Shown one piece after another: positions 1-5,813 of a stretch of DNA of 10,872 nt; the first letter of the stretch is position 1, and every line of letters starts with the position of its first letter. Under the pieces are notes generated by a model. That model saw only the letters and a program-made list of their open reading frames with translations. It did no database searches and was not told where the DNA came from. A program made the position numbers and the translations under genes. The stretch covers positions 1 to 10,872 of the forward strand of contig DGOE01000173.1 in assembly GCA_002389295.1 (NCBI GenBank), given 5' to 3'. Source of the DNA: Flavobacteriales bacterium UBA4474. Lineage in GTDB: Bacteria > Bacteroidota > Bacteroidia > Flavobacteriales_D > Sanyastnellaceae.

Positions 1-264
1 CATGTAACGCCCCGGTCGCAAACCGCCAGGTTCATCCCATCCGCGACAGGACAGGTAGCGTTCAAGGCTTTGTTTGTTGCGGATGCGCCCTTCCGAAACC
101 AGCTGCGCTACTGCGCTGTCGGGGTGGGTTTCCACTGTCAGGACAAACCGCCCCTCTTGGTCAATGGAGTTCGGGCGGAGCGCCGTTTCCCAGATGAACC
201 CCGCCAAAAGGCACAGCGCAAGGACCGTGGCGATCGTCATGGCTTTGGTGCGCATTGGGCTCAT
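1..264 (-). CDS. mltG: Endolytic murein transglycosylase, MltG/YceG-like, N-terminal part (cut by window edge)
   Basis: The reading frame opens at an ATG (264-262) and stays open for 88 codons to the window edge, so only the N-terminus is visible. Residues about 9-24 form one hydrophobic membrane anchor. After it come a short beta-type stretch (GRFVLTVETHPDS) and a segment matching the start of the YceG fold: a small domain with 'V..LVSEGRIRNKQSLERY', then 'GGLRPGRYM', like the 'L.aG.Y' turn of the LysM-like region in MltG. Family role: an inner-membrane lytic transglycosylase that cuts nascent glycan strands and so sets their length. The catalytic Glu lies beyond the edge and cannot be checked. 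The start codon overlaps the stop of the upstream acetyltransferase as ATGA, so the two are probably co-transcribed and translationally coupled. A second ATG at 255 is possible. Identification rests on motif spacing in a fragment. Confidence 0.72.
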   Translation of the reverse strand, partial: MSPMRTKAMTIATVLALCLLAGFIWETALRPNSIDQEGRFVLTVETHPDSAVAQLVSEGRIRNKQSLERYLSCRGWDEPGGLRPGRYM

Positions 265-800
265 TTTTCGGAGGGGGCGAGGGGTTTTTGAAACAGCACA
301 GCATCGCACCATCCGGCCTGGGTGCGCGTCCAGTCCTTCAACCGGCCGACTTCGGTGAAATCGGCAGAGGCAAACAACTGGAGGCTGGCTGGATTGTCCG
401 CGTGGACCTGGGCATGCAGTCCCCGGAGCAGCAGGACTTCACGTGCGTGGTCCACGGCTGTTTGGAGGGCCCGGCCAGCCGTCCCTTTGCCGCGGTAGGC
501 CGGATCCACCAGGATGCCGATTCCCGCCCGCTGGTGCAGTGCCGAAAATTCATAGAGGTCCACTGCGCCCACTGGCTTGCCCATCTCCTCGATGATCCAG
601 CGCAGCTGGCCGGCGGTGTAGAGGTCTTGGTGCCCGGCGCACAGGGCGACCAGCGCTGCCTTGGAGTAAGGCATCACCGTACCGCTGACCGCCCAGTGCT
701 CTGGCGCATTCTCCCACCGCATGAGCCAATCCACGTCATGCGGCTCCAGGGTGCGGAGCCGCGTGGGGCCATTTCGAAGCAGGTCGTGTGACAATGCCAT
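261..800 (-). CDS. GNAT family N-acetyltransferase (RimJ/RimL or SpeG-like)
   Basis: This 179-residue protein has the Acetyltransf_3 layout. It opens with 'RLRTLEPHDVDWLMRWEN' (about 14-31), a substrate-side motif typical of RimJ/RimL and SpeG-type enzymes. A beta4 strand and the acetyl-CoA pyrophosphate loop follow at about 93-112, with the R-x-x-G-x-A pattern in 'RGKGTA' (103-108). The C-terminal 'NPASLQLFASADFTEVGRL' (136-154) is the usual alpha4-beta7 region. Expected role: transfer of an acetyl group from acetyl-CoA to an amine, either a protein N-terminus or a polyamine/aminoglycoside-like substrate; the sequence does not decide. The frame is open upstream to 1007, but family alignment starts near the ATG at 800, and an earlier start would run into the divergent gene at 874. 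Its TGA overlaps the ATG of the mltG-like gene by 4 nt. Confidence 0.85.
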   Translation of the reverse strand: MALSHDLLRNGPTRLRTLEPHDVDWLMRWENAPEHWAVSGTVMPYSKAALVALCAGHQDLYTAGQLRWIIEEMGKPVGAVDLYEFSALHQRAGIGILVDPAYRGKGTAGRALQTAVDHAREVLLLRGLHAQVHADNPASLQLFASADFTEVGRLKDWTRTQAGWCDAVLFQKPLAPSEK

Positions 801-873
801 CAACGGTGAAAATACTTGGACATTCCCGTATTGGGCCATGCTGACCCGTGCATGTGGGGTGTATTTTCGCAAC
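801..873. promoter_or_regulatory. Divergent intergenic region with mirrored GAAAATAC / GTATTTTC elements
   Basis: These 73 bp separate the divergent acetyltransferase (start 800) and export lipoprotein (start 874), so promoters for both should lie here or inside the genes. GAAAATAC (808-815) and GTATTTTC (861-868) are exact inverse copies, each 5-7 nt from a start codon. On the plus strand TATTTTCG resembles the Bacteroidota -7 box TAnnTTTG with one mismatch. I find no matching -33 TTTG at the usual 19-21 nt, so the promoter reading is weak and would imply almost leaderless mRNAs. Confidence 0.3.
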
Positions 874-1689
874 ATGCGTTTGTTCAAGTTGTCTGCCCGT
901 GTCCTTTGCGTCGCATTGTTGGCGGCGTTGGTGAGTGGTTGTACCATCAATCGGAACATCATGTTTCGCACGCCTGCTGATTTCGCATTTGACCCCTTTG
1001 ACCCCATTATGGATGTGAATTACCGCATCGCGCCCAACGACCTGCTGAGCTTCCAGCTGTACTCCAACCAGGGCGAGCGGCTCCTGAGCATGACCGCGGG
1101 TGCTGCTGCAGGTGGCGTCAATGGTCAGGGTGGTGGGGGCATGAATCAGAACCTGATGAACCAGAACAACCGGTTCACCTACGAGGTGCGGCCCGATGGG
1201 ACTGTGGAGTTGCCAGAATTGGGAGCGATCAAGTTGGCGGGGCTCAACATCAAGGAGGCGGAGACCTTCTTGGAAGATGCTTACCGCGAGAATTACATCG
1301 ACCCCTTGGCGCTGATTGAGGTGACCAACCAACGGGTGCTGATTTTTCCAGGCGAGGCCGGTGTGGCTTCAGTGGTACCCTTGGTCAACCCCAACACCAG
1401 CCTGTTGGAAGTGCTCGCGCTGAGTGGGGGCATTCGGTCGCGCGGCGATGCCCGCAACGTCAAACTCATCCGGCGCAACATCGAGGGACAGACCATCCAC
1501 CAATTGGACCTCTCCACCATCGAAGGATTGAAGTATGCCAACACCACCGTCCAGGCGGGCGACATCATTTACGTGGAGCCGCTCCCGCAACTTGCCCAAG
1601 AGGCATTGGCCGACATCGGCCCGGTGCTGAGCTTGCTCACAACGATTTCAAGTTTCATTGCCCTCATCAGCGTGTTGGGACCGAATTGA
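874..1689 (+). CDS. Polysaccharide export outer-membrane lipoprotein (OPX/Wza family, short Bacteroidota form)
   Basis: The 271-residue product starts with a lipoprotein signal peptide: basic n-region, hydrophobic core and lipobox V-S-G-C with Cys23 as the lipidated residue. This fixes the ATG at 874 although the frame is open from 721. A Poly_export domain follows (about 48-148: 'NYRIAPNDLLSF' ... 'YEVRPDGTVELPELGAIKL' ... 'DPLALIEV'), interrupted by a Gly/Met/Asn-rich insert at 76-99. One SLBB beta-grasp domain covers about 152-235 ('SLLEVLALSGGI' ... 'VQAGDIIYVEP'). A hydrophobic C-terminal helix at about 248-268 probably spans or docks to the outer membrane. It is shorter than E. coli Wza (about 380 aa), which has two SLBB domains, but normal for this phylum. 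Role: periplasmic/outer-membrane channel for capsule or exopolysaccharide, normally working with a Wzc-like co-polymerase that is not in this window. It is the first gene of a three-gene overlapping operon. Confidence 0.9.
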   Translation: MRLFKLSARVLCVALLAALVSGCTINRNIMFRTPADFAFDPFDPIMDVNYRIAPNDLLSFQLYSNQGERLLSMTAGAAAGGVNGQGGGGMNQNLMNQNNRFTYEVRPDGTVELPELGAIKLAGLNIKEAETFLEDAYRENYIDPLALIEVTNQRVLIFPGEAGVASVVPLVNPNTSLLEVLALSGGIRSRGDARNVKLIRRNIEGQTIHQLDLSTIEGLKYANTTVQAGDIIYVEPLPQLAQEALADIGPVLSLLTTISSFIALISVLGPN

Positions 1690-2258
1690 TGGGCACCATG
1701 TCGCATCCACTCGAAATCCAAGAGGGGGCCATCAACGGACCCGTCATGTTGCGTTCTCGGCAATTCGGCGATGACCGCGGCCATTTTTCAGAGACGTGGC
1801 GTCAAGCGCACTTTGAAGCGGCCATCGGCCGGCCTGTGACCTTCGTTCAAGACAACGAATCCGTCTCCGGAAAAGGCGTCTTGCGCGGCCTTCATTTTCA
1901 GGTGCCCGACCGGGCCCAAGGCAAATTGGTGCGTGTGGCCCGCGGTGCCGCGCTCGATGTGGCCGTGGACCTCCGCAAAGGGTCTCCGACTTATGGACAG
2001 CACAGCAAAGCGCTGTTGACGGCGGAAAACCGCTGGCAGTTTTGGGTCCCGGAAGGGTTTGCCCACGGGTTTCTGACCCTCGAGCCTGATACGGTCTTTT
2101 GCTACAAGTGCACGGAGATCTACAGTCCGGAGCACGAACGGGCATTGCGCTGGGACGATGCGGACTTGGCCATTGATTGGGAAATGCCATCCCCTTTGCT
2201 CTCGGCAAAAGACACGGTCGCCCCGCTTTTTTCAGGTTTCGAATCTCCGTTCGAATGA
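1689..2258 (+). CDS. rfbC: dTDP-4-dehydrorhamnose 3,5-epimerase
   Basis: The 189-residue cupin has nearly every RmlC landmark in order: 'DDRGHFSETW' (about 28-37), 'FVQDNES' (52-58), 'GVLRGLHFQ' (63-71) with the catalytic base His69, 'GKLVRV' (78-83), 'DVAVDLRKGSPTYG' (90-103), 'WVPEGFAHGF' (119-128), the tyrosine region 'CYKCTEIYSPEHE' (138-150), and 'LRWDDADLAIDW' (153-164), where the Asp partner of the catalytic dyad is expected. 'LSAKD' near the C-terminus is also typical. It epimerises dTDP-4-keto-6-deoxyglucose at C3 and C5 on the way to dTDP-L-rhamnose in the cytoplasm. The preferred start is the ATG at 1689, sharing its A with the TGA of the lipoprotein gene (TGATG coupling); a TTG at 1686 and an ATG at 1698 are alternatives. 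Context suggests that rhamnose enters the exported polysaccharide. No rfbA, rfbB or rfbD is nearby. Related sugar epimerases (EvaD/NovW type) are less likely given the strong match. Confidence 0.92.
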   Translation: MGTMSHPLEIQEGAINGPVMLRSRQFGDDRGHFSETWRQAHFEAAIGRPVTFVQDNESVSGKGVLRGLHFQVPDRAQGKLVRVARGAALDVAVDLRKGSPTYGQHSKALLTAENRWQFWVPEGFAHGFLTLEPDTVFCYKCTEIYSPEHERALRWDDADLAIDWEMPSPLLSAKDTVAPLFSGFESPFE

Positions 2259-3178
2259 AAGGAAAAGCGACTTGGCGCCACCTGGCCTTGGTCTTTTTGG
2301 CAGGTGCCTCCCTCGCCATGATGTGGCAGGGGCAGGCGGCGAATGTCGAATCTGTTCATGCGCCCGCCCAGGAAACAGGGCAGACCCCGCAATCGGTAAG
2401 GCCGCCGCGGATACAAGCGGGGCTGGATTTCGCAGGCATCCCGTTGCCTTTGGATCGGGTGGGGGTGGAGGAGCGCATGGAGCGCGAACTGCTGATCGGC
2501 ACTTTCCGTCACAGCAGCAGCTTGCTCACGTTGAAACGCTCGGGCCGGTGGTTTCCGGTGATCGAACCCATCCTCGTTGATTCTGGTATCCCCGTGGATT
2601 TCAAATACCTCAGCGTGATAGAATCGGGGCTGGCCAATGCAGTGTCTCCTTCGGATGCGCGCGGGTTTTGGCAATTCATGGAGCCCGCCGCAGAGGAATT
2701 TGGACTGCGGGTTGACCGGAATGTGGACGAGCGATACCACGTGGAGAAGGCGACGCGTGCAGCCTGCGCATACCTCAACAAGGCCTACGACCGCTACGGA
2801 GACTGGTTGCTGGCGGCGGCGAGTTACAACATGGGAATGGCCGGCCTGTCGCGCAGGCTGGAAGAGCAATCGGGTACGGAGTATTGGGACCTGATGCTCA
2901 ATGCCGAAACCGCCCGTTACGTCTACCGGCTCTATGCCACAAAGCAGGTTATGGGAAACCCCGAAGCCCACGGTTTTTTGATGGATGCCGAAGATTGGTA
3001 TGCCCCGTTGCACACCCGCGACGTGGTTCTGGTCGATGCAGTGGATGATCTTCCCGCTTTTGCCGCACAAGAGGGGGTCAGCTACAATGCGCTCAAAACC
3101 CTCAACCCTTGGCTTCGTTCGGACCGCTTGCCCATTGCAGAGGACCAGTATTACGTCTTGAAGTTGCCGTTGCGGTGA
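2255..3178 (+). CDS. Periplasmic lytic murein transglycosylase, MltD-like (SLT domain plus degenerate LysM)
   Basis: The 307-residue product begins with a signal peptide (about 1-29, hydrophobic core LALVFLAGASLAMM) and no lipobox, so it is probably soluble in the periplasm. A pre-domain at about 58-105 ('FAGIPLPLDRVGVEERMEREL') is characteristic of Bacteroidota MltD proteins. The SLT fold follows: 'DFKYLSVIESGL' with catalytic Glu123, 'SDARGFWQFM' (133-142), 'VDERYHVEKATRAA' (157-170), 'LLAAASYNMG' (185-194) and 'LNAETARYVYR' (215-225). The tail (about 255-305; 'DDLPAFAAQEGVSYNALKTLNPWL', '.YYVLKLP') looks like one degenerate LysM unit that could bind glycan. It cleaves the MurNAc-GlcNAc bond to give 1,6-anhydro ends. 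The ATG at 2255 overlaps the rfbC stop as ATGA, and the signal peptide supports this start over the upstream open frame from 2177. The 3' end overlaps the convergent CoA-transferase gene by 28 bp. Confidence 0.9.
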   Translation: MKGKATWRHLALVFLAGASLAMMWQGQAANVESVHAPAQETGQTPQSVRPPRIQAGLDFAGIPLPLDRVGVEERMERELLIGTFRHSSSLLTLKRSGRWFPVIEPILVDSGIPVDFKYLSVIESGLANAVSPSDARGFWQFMEPAAEEFGLRVDRNVDERYHVEKATRAACAYLNKAYDRYGDWLLAAASYNMGMAGLSRRLEEQSGTEYWDLMLNAETARYVYRLYATKQVMGNPEAHGFLMDAEDWYAPLHTRDVVLVDAVDDLPAFAAQEGVSYNALKTLNPWLRSDRLPIAEDQYYVLKLPLR

Positions 3179-4269
3179 ATCCGGAAGGCGACCTGCCTGA
3201 CGCGGCGAAGGGCCTTGTCTTCTGAGGTAAATGCAGCGGTCATGGCACGCCCGGCAGGTTGCTCCAAGGCTTCCGAAACCTTGTTGATCCGACCCATGGG
3301 CACACCTGATTCCCTGGCCGCAGTCAGCAGGTCATCTCGCTTGAATTGGGCAATGGCGCCCGCGAGCCGCTCAGCCAACGCAGCGCGGTGCACCACCCGC
3401 TGTGGGTTTGAGACAAACCAAGCTTCGTCAGCCCATGCAGCGTGCCCAAGCAGCCCGCATAAATGACGGAATTGCTGGTCGCTGCCCACGGCAAGGACCA
3501 CGCTGCCGCCGCAAGCGCAGGAGAAGCGCTCGCCGTAGGGCGCGATTTGAGGATGCAGCGCCCCGAGGGCTTCGGGTTCCTGTCCCGCAACGAGGTATTC
3601 TGTCGCCCGGTTGACCAAGGCCCCCAATCCTGAAGCGTCGAGCCAAACTTCGAGGTAGCTGCCTCGGCCATCGCGCTCCCGCTCCCACATGGCCAGCAGT
3701 GCTGCGGAACGCATCTGGTGGGCGGCGAGCACATCCATCATGGCTACAGGCATGCGAAAAGGGGGGCGCCCCGGTTCACCGTTCATGGCCATGAATCCCG
3801 TTTCGGCCTGCACCACCATGTCATAGCCGGCGCGGTCGGGATCGGTCAGGAACCCCTTCAAGTGCACGTGGATCAGCCGGGGAAAGCGTTTGGCTAACGT
3901 TTCGGGATTCAAGCCGAGTTTATCCAAGCTGGCGCCCTTGAAGTTTTGCAACAGCACGTCCGCTGAGGCCAGCAAAACGTCCAATTCGGCCCTGTCGGCA
4001 GCATCGCTGAGGTCGAGCAATACGGTAGCCTTGGGACCATTCGCCGCAGCGTAGTAAGCACTTGGACCGCCCGCAGATTCACCTGCCGAGCGCCACTGCC
4101 GCGTGACGTCACCACCGGTACCCGGGTGCTCGACTTTGGTCACTTCAGCCCCCAATTCTGCAAAAAAGCTGCCCGCCAGAGGACCGGCCAAAACAGAAGC
4201 CAGTTCTATAACGCGCAGACCGGTCAGTGGCCGGTCATCCCCCAAAGGTGGGCGGGCAGGTTCGTCCAT
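3151..4269 (-). CDS. Class III CoA-transferase, CaiB/BaiF family
   Basis: The 372-residue protein has the PF02515 pattern. The N-terminal Rossmann-like half begins 'LTGLRVIELASVLAGPLAGSFFAELGAEVTKVE' (15-47), the CoA-binding signature. 'LLDLSDAADRAELDVLLASADVLLQNFKGASLDKLGL' (84-120) and 'GYDMVVQAETGFMAMNGEPGRPPFRMP' (148-174) follow. The aspartate that forms the acyl-anhydride intermediate in formyl-CoA transferase (Asp169 there) should correspond to Asp179 in 'AMMDVLAAH'. Such enzymes move CoA between an acyl-CoA and a carboxylate, or racemise 2-methylacyl-CoA; the substrate cannot be read from sequence. Length is near the family norm. It starts 9 nt after the photolyase stop on the same strand and is probably co-transcribed with it; a functional link is not evident. 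Its last 28 bp overlap the 3' end of the convergent transglycosylase gene. Confidence 0.88.
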   Translation of the reverse strand: MDEPARPPLGDDRPLTGLRVIELASVLAGPLAGSFFAELGAEVTKVEHPGTGGDVTRQWRSAGESAGGPSAYYAAANGPKATVLLDLSDAADRAELDVLLASADVLLQNFKGASLDKLGLNPETLAKRFPRLIHVHLKGFLTDPDRAGYDMVVQAETGFMAMNGEPGRPPFRMPVAMMDVLAAHQMRSAALLAMWERERDGRGSYLEVWLDASGLGALVNRATEYLVAGQEPEALGALHPQIAPYGERFSCACGGSVVLAVGSDQQFRHLCGLLGHAAWADEAWFVSNPQRVVHRAALAERLAGAIAQFKRDDLLTAARESGVPMGRINKVSEALEQPAGRAMTAAFTSEDKALRRVRQVAFRIHRNGNFKT

Positions 4270-4278
4270 GCCGCCAAT

Positions 4279-5616
4279 TTAAGCGTCCGCCAATGCCGCC
4301 TTGTACGTATCGATTGCCCGTTGGCGGGCCATTTTGTGCTCCACGATGGGGGCGGCGTAGTCAGCGGTGCCCCACTCCGGCACCCATTTCTTGACGTACA
4401 CGCCTTTGGGGTCGAATTTTTTCATCTGACTCTCCGGGTTGAATACGCGGAAATAAGGGGCGGCATCGCAACCACTCCCGGAGGCCCACTGCCAGCCGCC
4501 CACGTTGGAGGCCAGCTCGTAATCGAGCAATTTTTCGGCGAAATAGCGCTCCCCCCAGCGCCAATCCACCAGCAGGTGCTTGCACAGGAAACTGGCCACC
4601 ACCATCCGCACCCGGTTGTGCATGAATCCGGTAGTGTTGAGTTCCCGCATCCCCGCGTCCACCAGCGGATAACCGGTTTGTCCTGCGCACCAAGCCGCAA
4701 AGCCATCTTCGTCTTGGCGCCAGGGAATCCGGTCGTATTTGGCGCGAAAAGCATCGCTTGCGCTGTGCGGAAAGTGGTGCAGGATGGCCTGATAGAACTC
4801 CCTCCAGATCAATTCCGTGAGCCATTTTTCACTGTGCGCCATGCCGCGCTGGGCGAGCGCCCGGATCGAGACCGTTCCGAAACGCAGGTGCAGGCTCATG
4901 CGCGTGGTGCCGGTTTGCGAGGGGATGTCCCGGCGTTCTTCATAGCGCTTGATGGTGGCGTCTTGTAGGGGGAAATCAAAGGCCTTCCAGCCTTCGGGGT
5001 TGCCGCTCTCAGCATCAAAGCCCATGTCTGTTAGGCTGGGCAGCGCTGCGCCGGTCACTTTGGCCCAAGAGCCGGCGCCCGGGGAGTCCACCGTCGACAG
5101 CGGATCATGTGCCATCGCGTCCCGCACTTTGTGCCATTTGCGGCTGTAGGGGGTGAAGACCGTGTAAGGGGTGCCGTCGTCTTTGAGCACCGCTTCAGGA
5201 GGCATCACCACATGGTCGTCATGAAGGTGAAAGGTGATGCCTTGCGCGTGACACCACTGCCCAATTTCCGCATCGCGTTTGACAGGATAGGGAGCATAGT
5301 CCCGGTTGGCGTGAATGTGGGCGACGTCGGAGCCTTGCTGACGCAATTGGTCAACGGCACTCTGCAGGCTTTCGAGGGGATGTCCATGGGCGACAAGCAA
5401 GGTGCCGCCGTCGGAGTGGTACGATGCCTGCAGGCGCTCTACATGGTGGTGAATGAAGCCCACCCGCCGATCCAAAGCGGGCAAACGGTTCAGGATGTGG
5501 CGGTCAAAACAAAAAAAGCCGACCACAGGATGCCCTGCATTGCGGGCTGCAGCCAATCCGAGATTGTCTTCCAACCGGAGGTCTCGGCGGTGCCAGAAAA
5601 GGGAAACGGTAGACAT
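4279..5616 (-). CDS. phrB: Deoxyribodipyrimidine (CPD) photolyase, class I, cryptochrome/photolyase family
   Basis: The 445-residue protein has an N-terminal antenna-binding domain (about 3-165: 'SLFWHRRDLRLEDNLGL', 'HANRDYAPYPVKRD', 'YTVFTPYSRKW') and a C-terminal FAD/DNA-binding domain (about 238-440). Conserved FAD and lesion-pocket positions include 'ELIWREFY' (Glu268, Trp271, matching E. coli Glu274/Trp277), 'GQTGYPLVDAGMREL', 'MHNRVRMVVASFL' and 'DAAPYFRVFNP'. By spacing from E. coli (Trp306/359/382) the electron-transfer triad is Trp299, Trp352 and Trp375. Asn371 sits where photolyases keep the flavin-N5 Asn (E. coli Asn378), favouring repair over pure signalling. It uses blue/near-UV light to split cyclobutane pyrimidine dimers. 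The antenna cofactor cannot be assigned. The start at 5616 is followed directly by the expected beta strand. The gene lies downstream of a TIGR01777 epimerase gene and just upstream of the CoA-transferase gene. Confidence 0.93.
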   Translation of the reverse strand: MSTVSLFWHRRDLRLEDNLGLAAARNAGHPVVGFFCFDRHILNRLPALDRRVGFIHHHVERLQASYHSDGGTLLVAHGHPLESLQSAVDQLRQQGSDVAHIHANRDYAPYPVKRDAEIGQWCHAQGITFHLHDDHVVMPPEAVLKDDGTPYTVFTPYSRKWHKVRDAMAHDPLSTVDSPGAGSWAKVTGAALPSLTDMGFDAESGNPEGWKAFDFPLQDATIKRYEERRDIPSQTGTTRMSLHLRFGTVSIRALAQRGMAHSEKWLTELIWREFYQAILHHFPHSASDAFRAKYDRIPWRQDEDGFAAWCAGQTGYPLVDAGMRELNTTGFMHNRVRMVVASFLCKHLLVDWRWGERYFAEKLLDYELASNVGGWQWASGSGCDAAPYFRVFNPESQMKKFDPKGVYVKKWVPEWGTADYAAPIVEHKMARQRAIDTYKAALADA

Positions 5617-5625
5617 GAGTGGGGC

Positions 5626-5742
5626 CTAAAAATGAGGCAGCCCGGGGTTTCCCCGGGCCGCCAGCAAATCAAACGTGATCATAAACACCTTACTGATCAA
5701 GAACTCCTCGTTCGGAGTCAAGAAAGGAACACCAACCGGCAT
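5626..5742 (-). CDS. Possible small ORF or leader peptide upstream of the photolyase (38 aa, doubtful)
   Basis: An ATG at 5742, preceded directly by an in-frame TGA, opens 38 codons ending in TAG at 5628-5626, 9 nt before the photolyase start. The predicted peptide begins MPVGVPFLTPNEEFLISKVF and ends AARGNPGLPHF. It has a moderately hydrophobic centre but no clear signal peptide or domain I recognise. Its last third is encoded by the GC-rich hairpin at 5636-5662. It could be a real microprotein, a leader peptide whose translation melts the hairpin, or chance. I see no ribosome-binding site, though this phylum often lacks one. Confidence 0.2.
   Translation of the reverse strand: MPVGVPFLTPNEEFLISKVFMITFDLLAARGNPGLPHF
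5636..5662 (-). terminator. Strong GC stem-loop (intrinsic terminator, or 5'-UTR hairpin of the photolyase mRNA)
   Basis: GCCCGGGG (5640-5647) and CCCCGGGC (5651-5658) form a perfect 8-bp stem around a 3-nt loop. It continues after one A-C mismatch with GGC/GCC (5636-5638 and 5660-5662). On the minus strand it is followed within 4 nt by five T residues (5632-5628), the classic intrinsic-terminator arrangement after the epimerase gene. Against a simple terminator is its position, only 20 nt upstream of the photolyase ATG. It could instead stabilise the leader of that mRNA or act as an attenuator. Confidence 0.55.
5670..5701 (-). promoter_or_regulatory. Candidate Bacteroidota-type promoter for the photolyase gene, overlapped by two TGATCA palindromes
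   Basis: On the minus strand CTTG (5701-5698) is followed after 20 nt by CACGTTTG (5677-5670). This compares with the phylum consensus TTTG - N19-21 - TAnnTTTG: one mismatch in each box and correct spacing. The palindrome TGATCA occurs at 5694-5699, touching the -33-like box, and at 5676-5681, touching the -7-like box, with centres 18 bp apart. This layout would suit a repressor blocking the promoter. The predicted start site lies just ahead of the hairpin at 5636-5662. All of this is inferred from pattern only. Confidence 0.3.
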
Positions 5743-5813
5743 TCAAAGTTCATTTTCCGTAGAAATTGTTTGACCTGCCCAAAAGACAGGTTAAGGGGTC
5801 GCGGAACCGTCGC

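Noticed and set aside
736..1332. Minus-strand open frame opposite the export lipoprotein
   Set aside because: Low-complexity His/Gln/Arg-rich translation without motifs; the plus-strand gene has a lipobox and Poly_export/SLBB motifs.
2120..3070. Long minus-strand open frame (316 codons) opposite the lytic transglycosylase
   Set aside because: It has a His/Arg/Pro-rich composition and no domain pattern, and lies wholly against genes with clear family motifs; a GC-rich shadow frame.
4126..4968. Plus-strand open frame opposite the CoA-transferase start and photolyase C-terminus
   Set aside because: The overlapping minus-strand genes carry catalytic residues in the right order; this frame shows none.
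5701..5719. Short CTCC/GGAG hairpin in the epimerase-photolyase gap
   Set aside because: Only about four to five pairs, expected by chance; no tail or conserved context.
5773..5791. Small inverted repeat ACCTG/CAGGT just after the epimerase stop, possible terminator
   Set aside because: The stem is short (5-7 bp with a wobble) and the minus-strand continuation lacks a T-run, so I do not call it a terminator.
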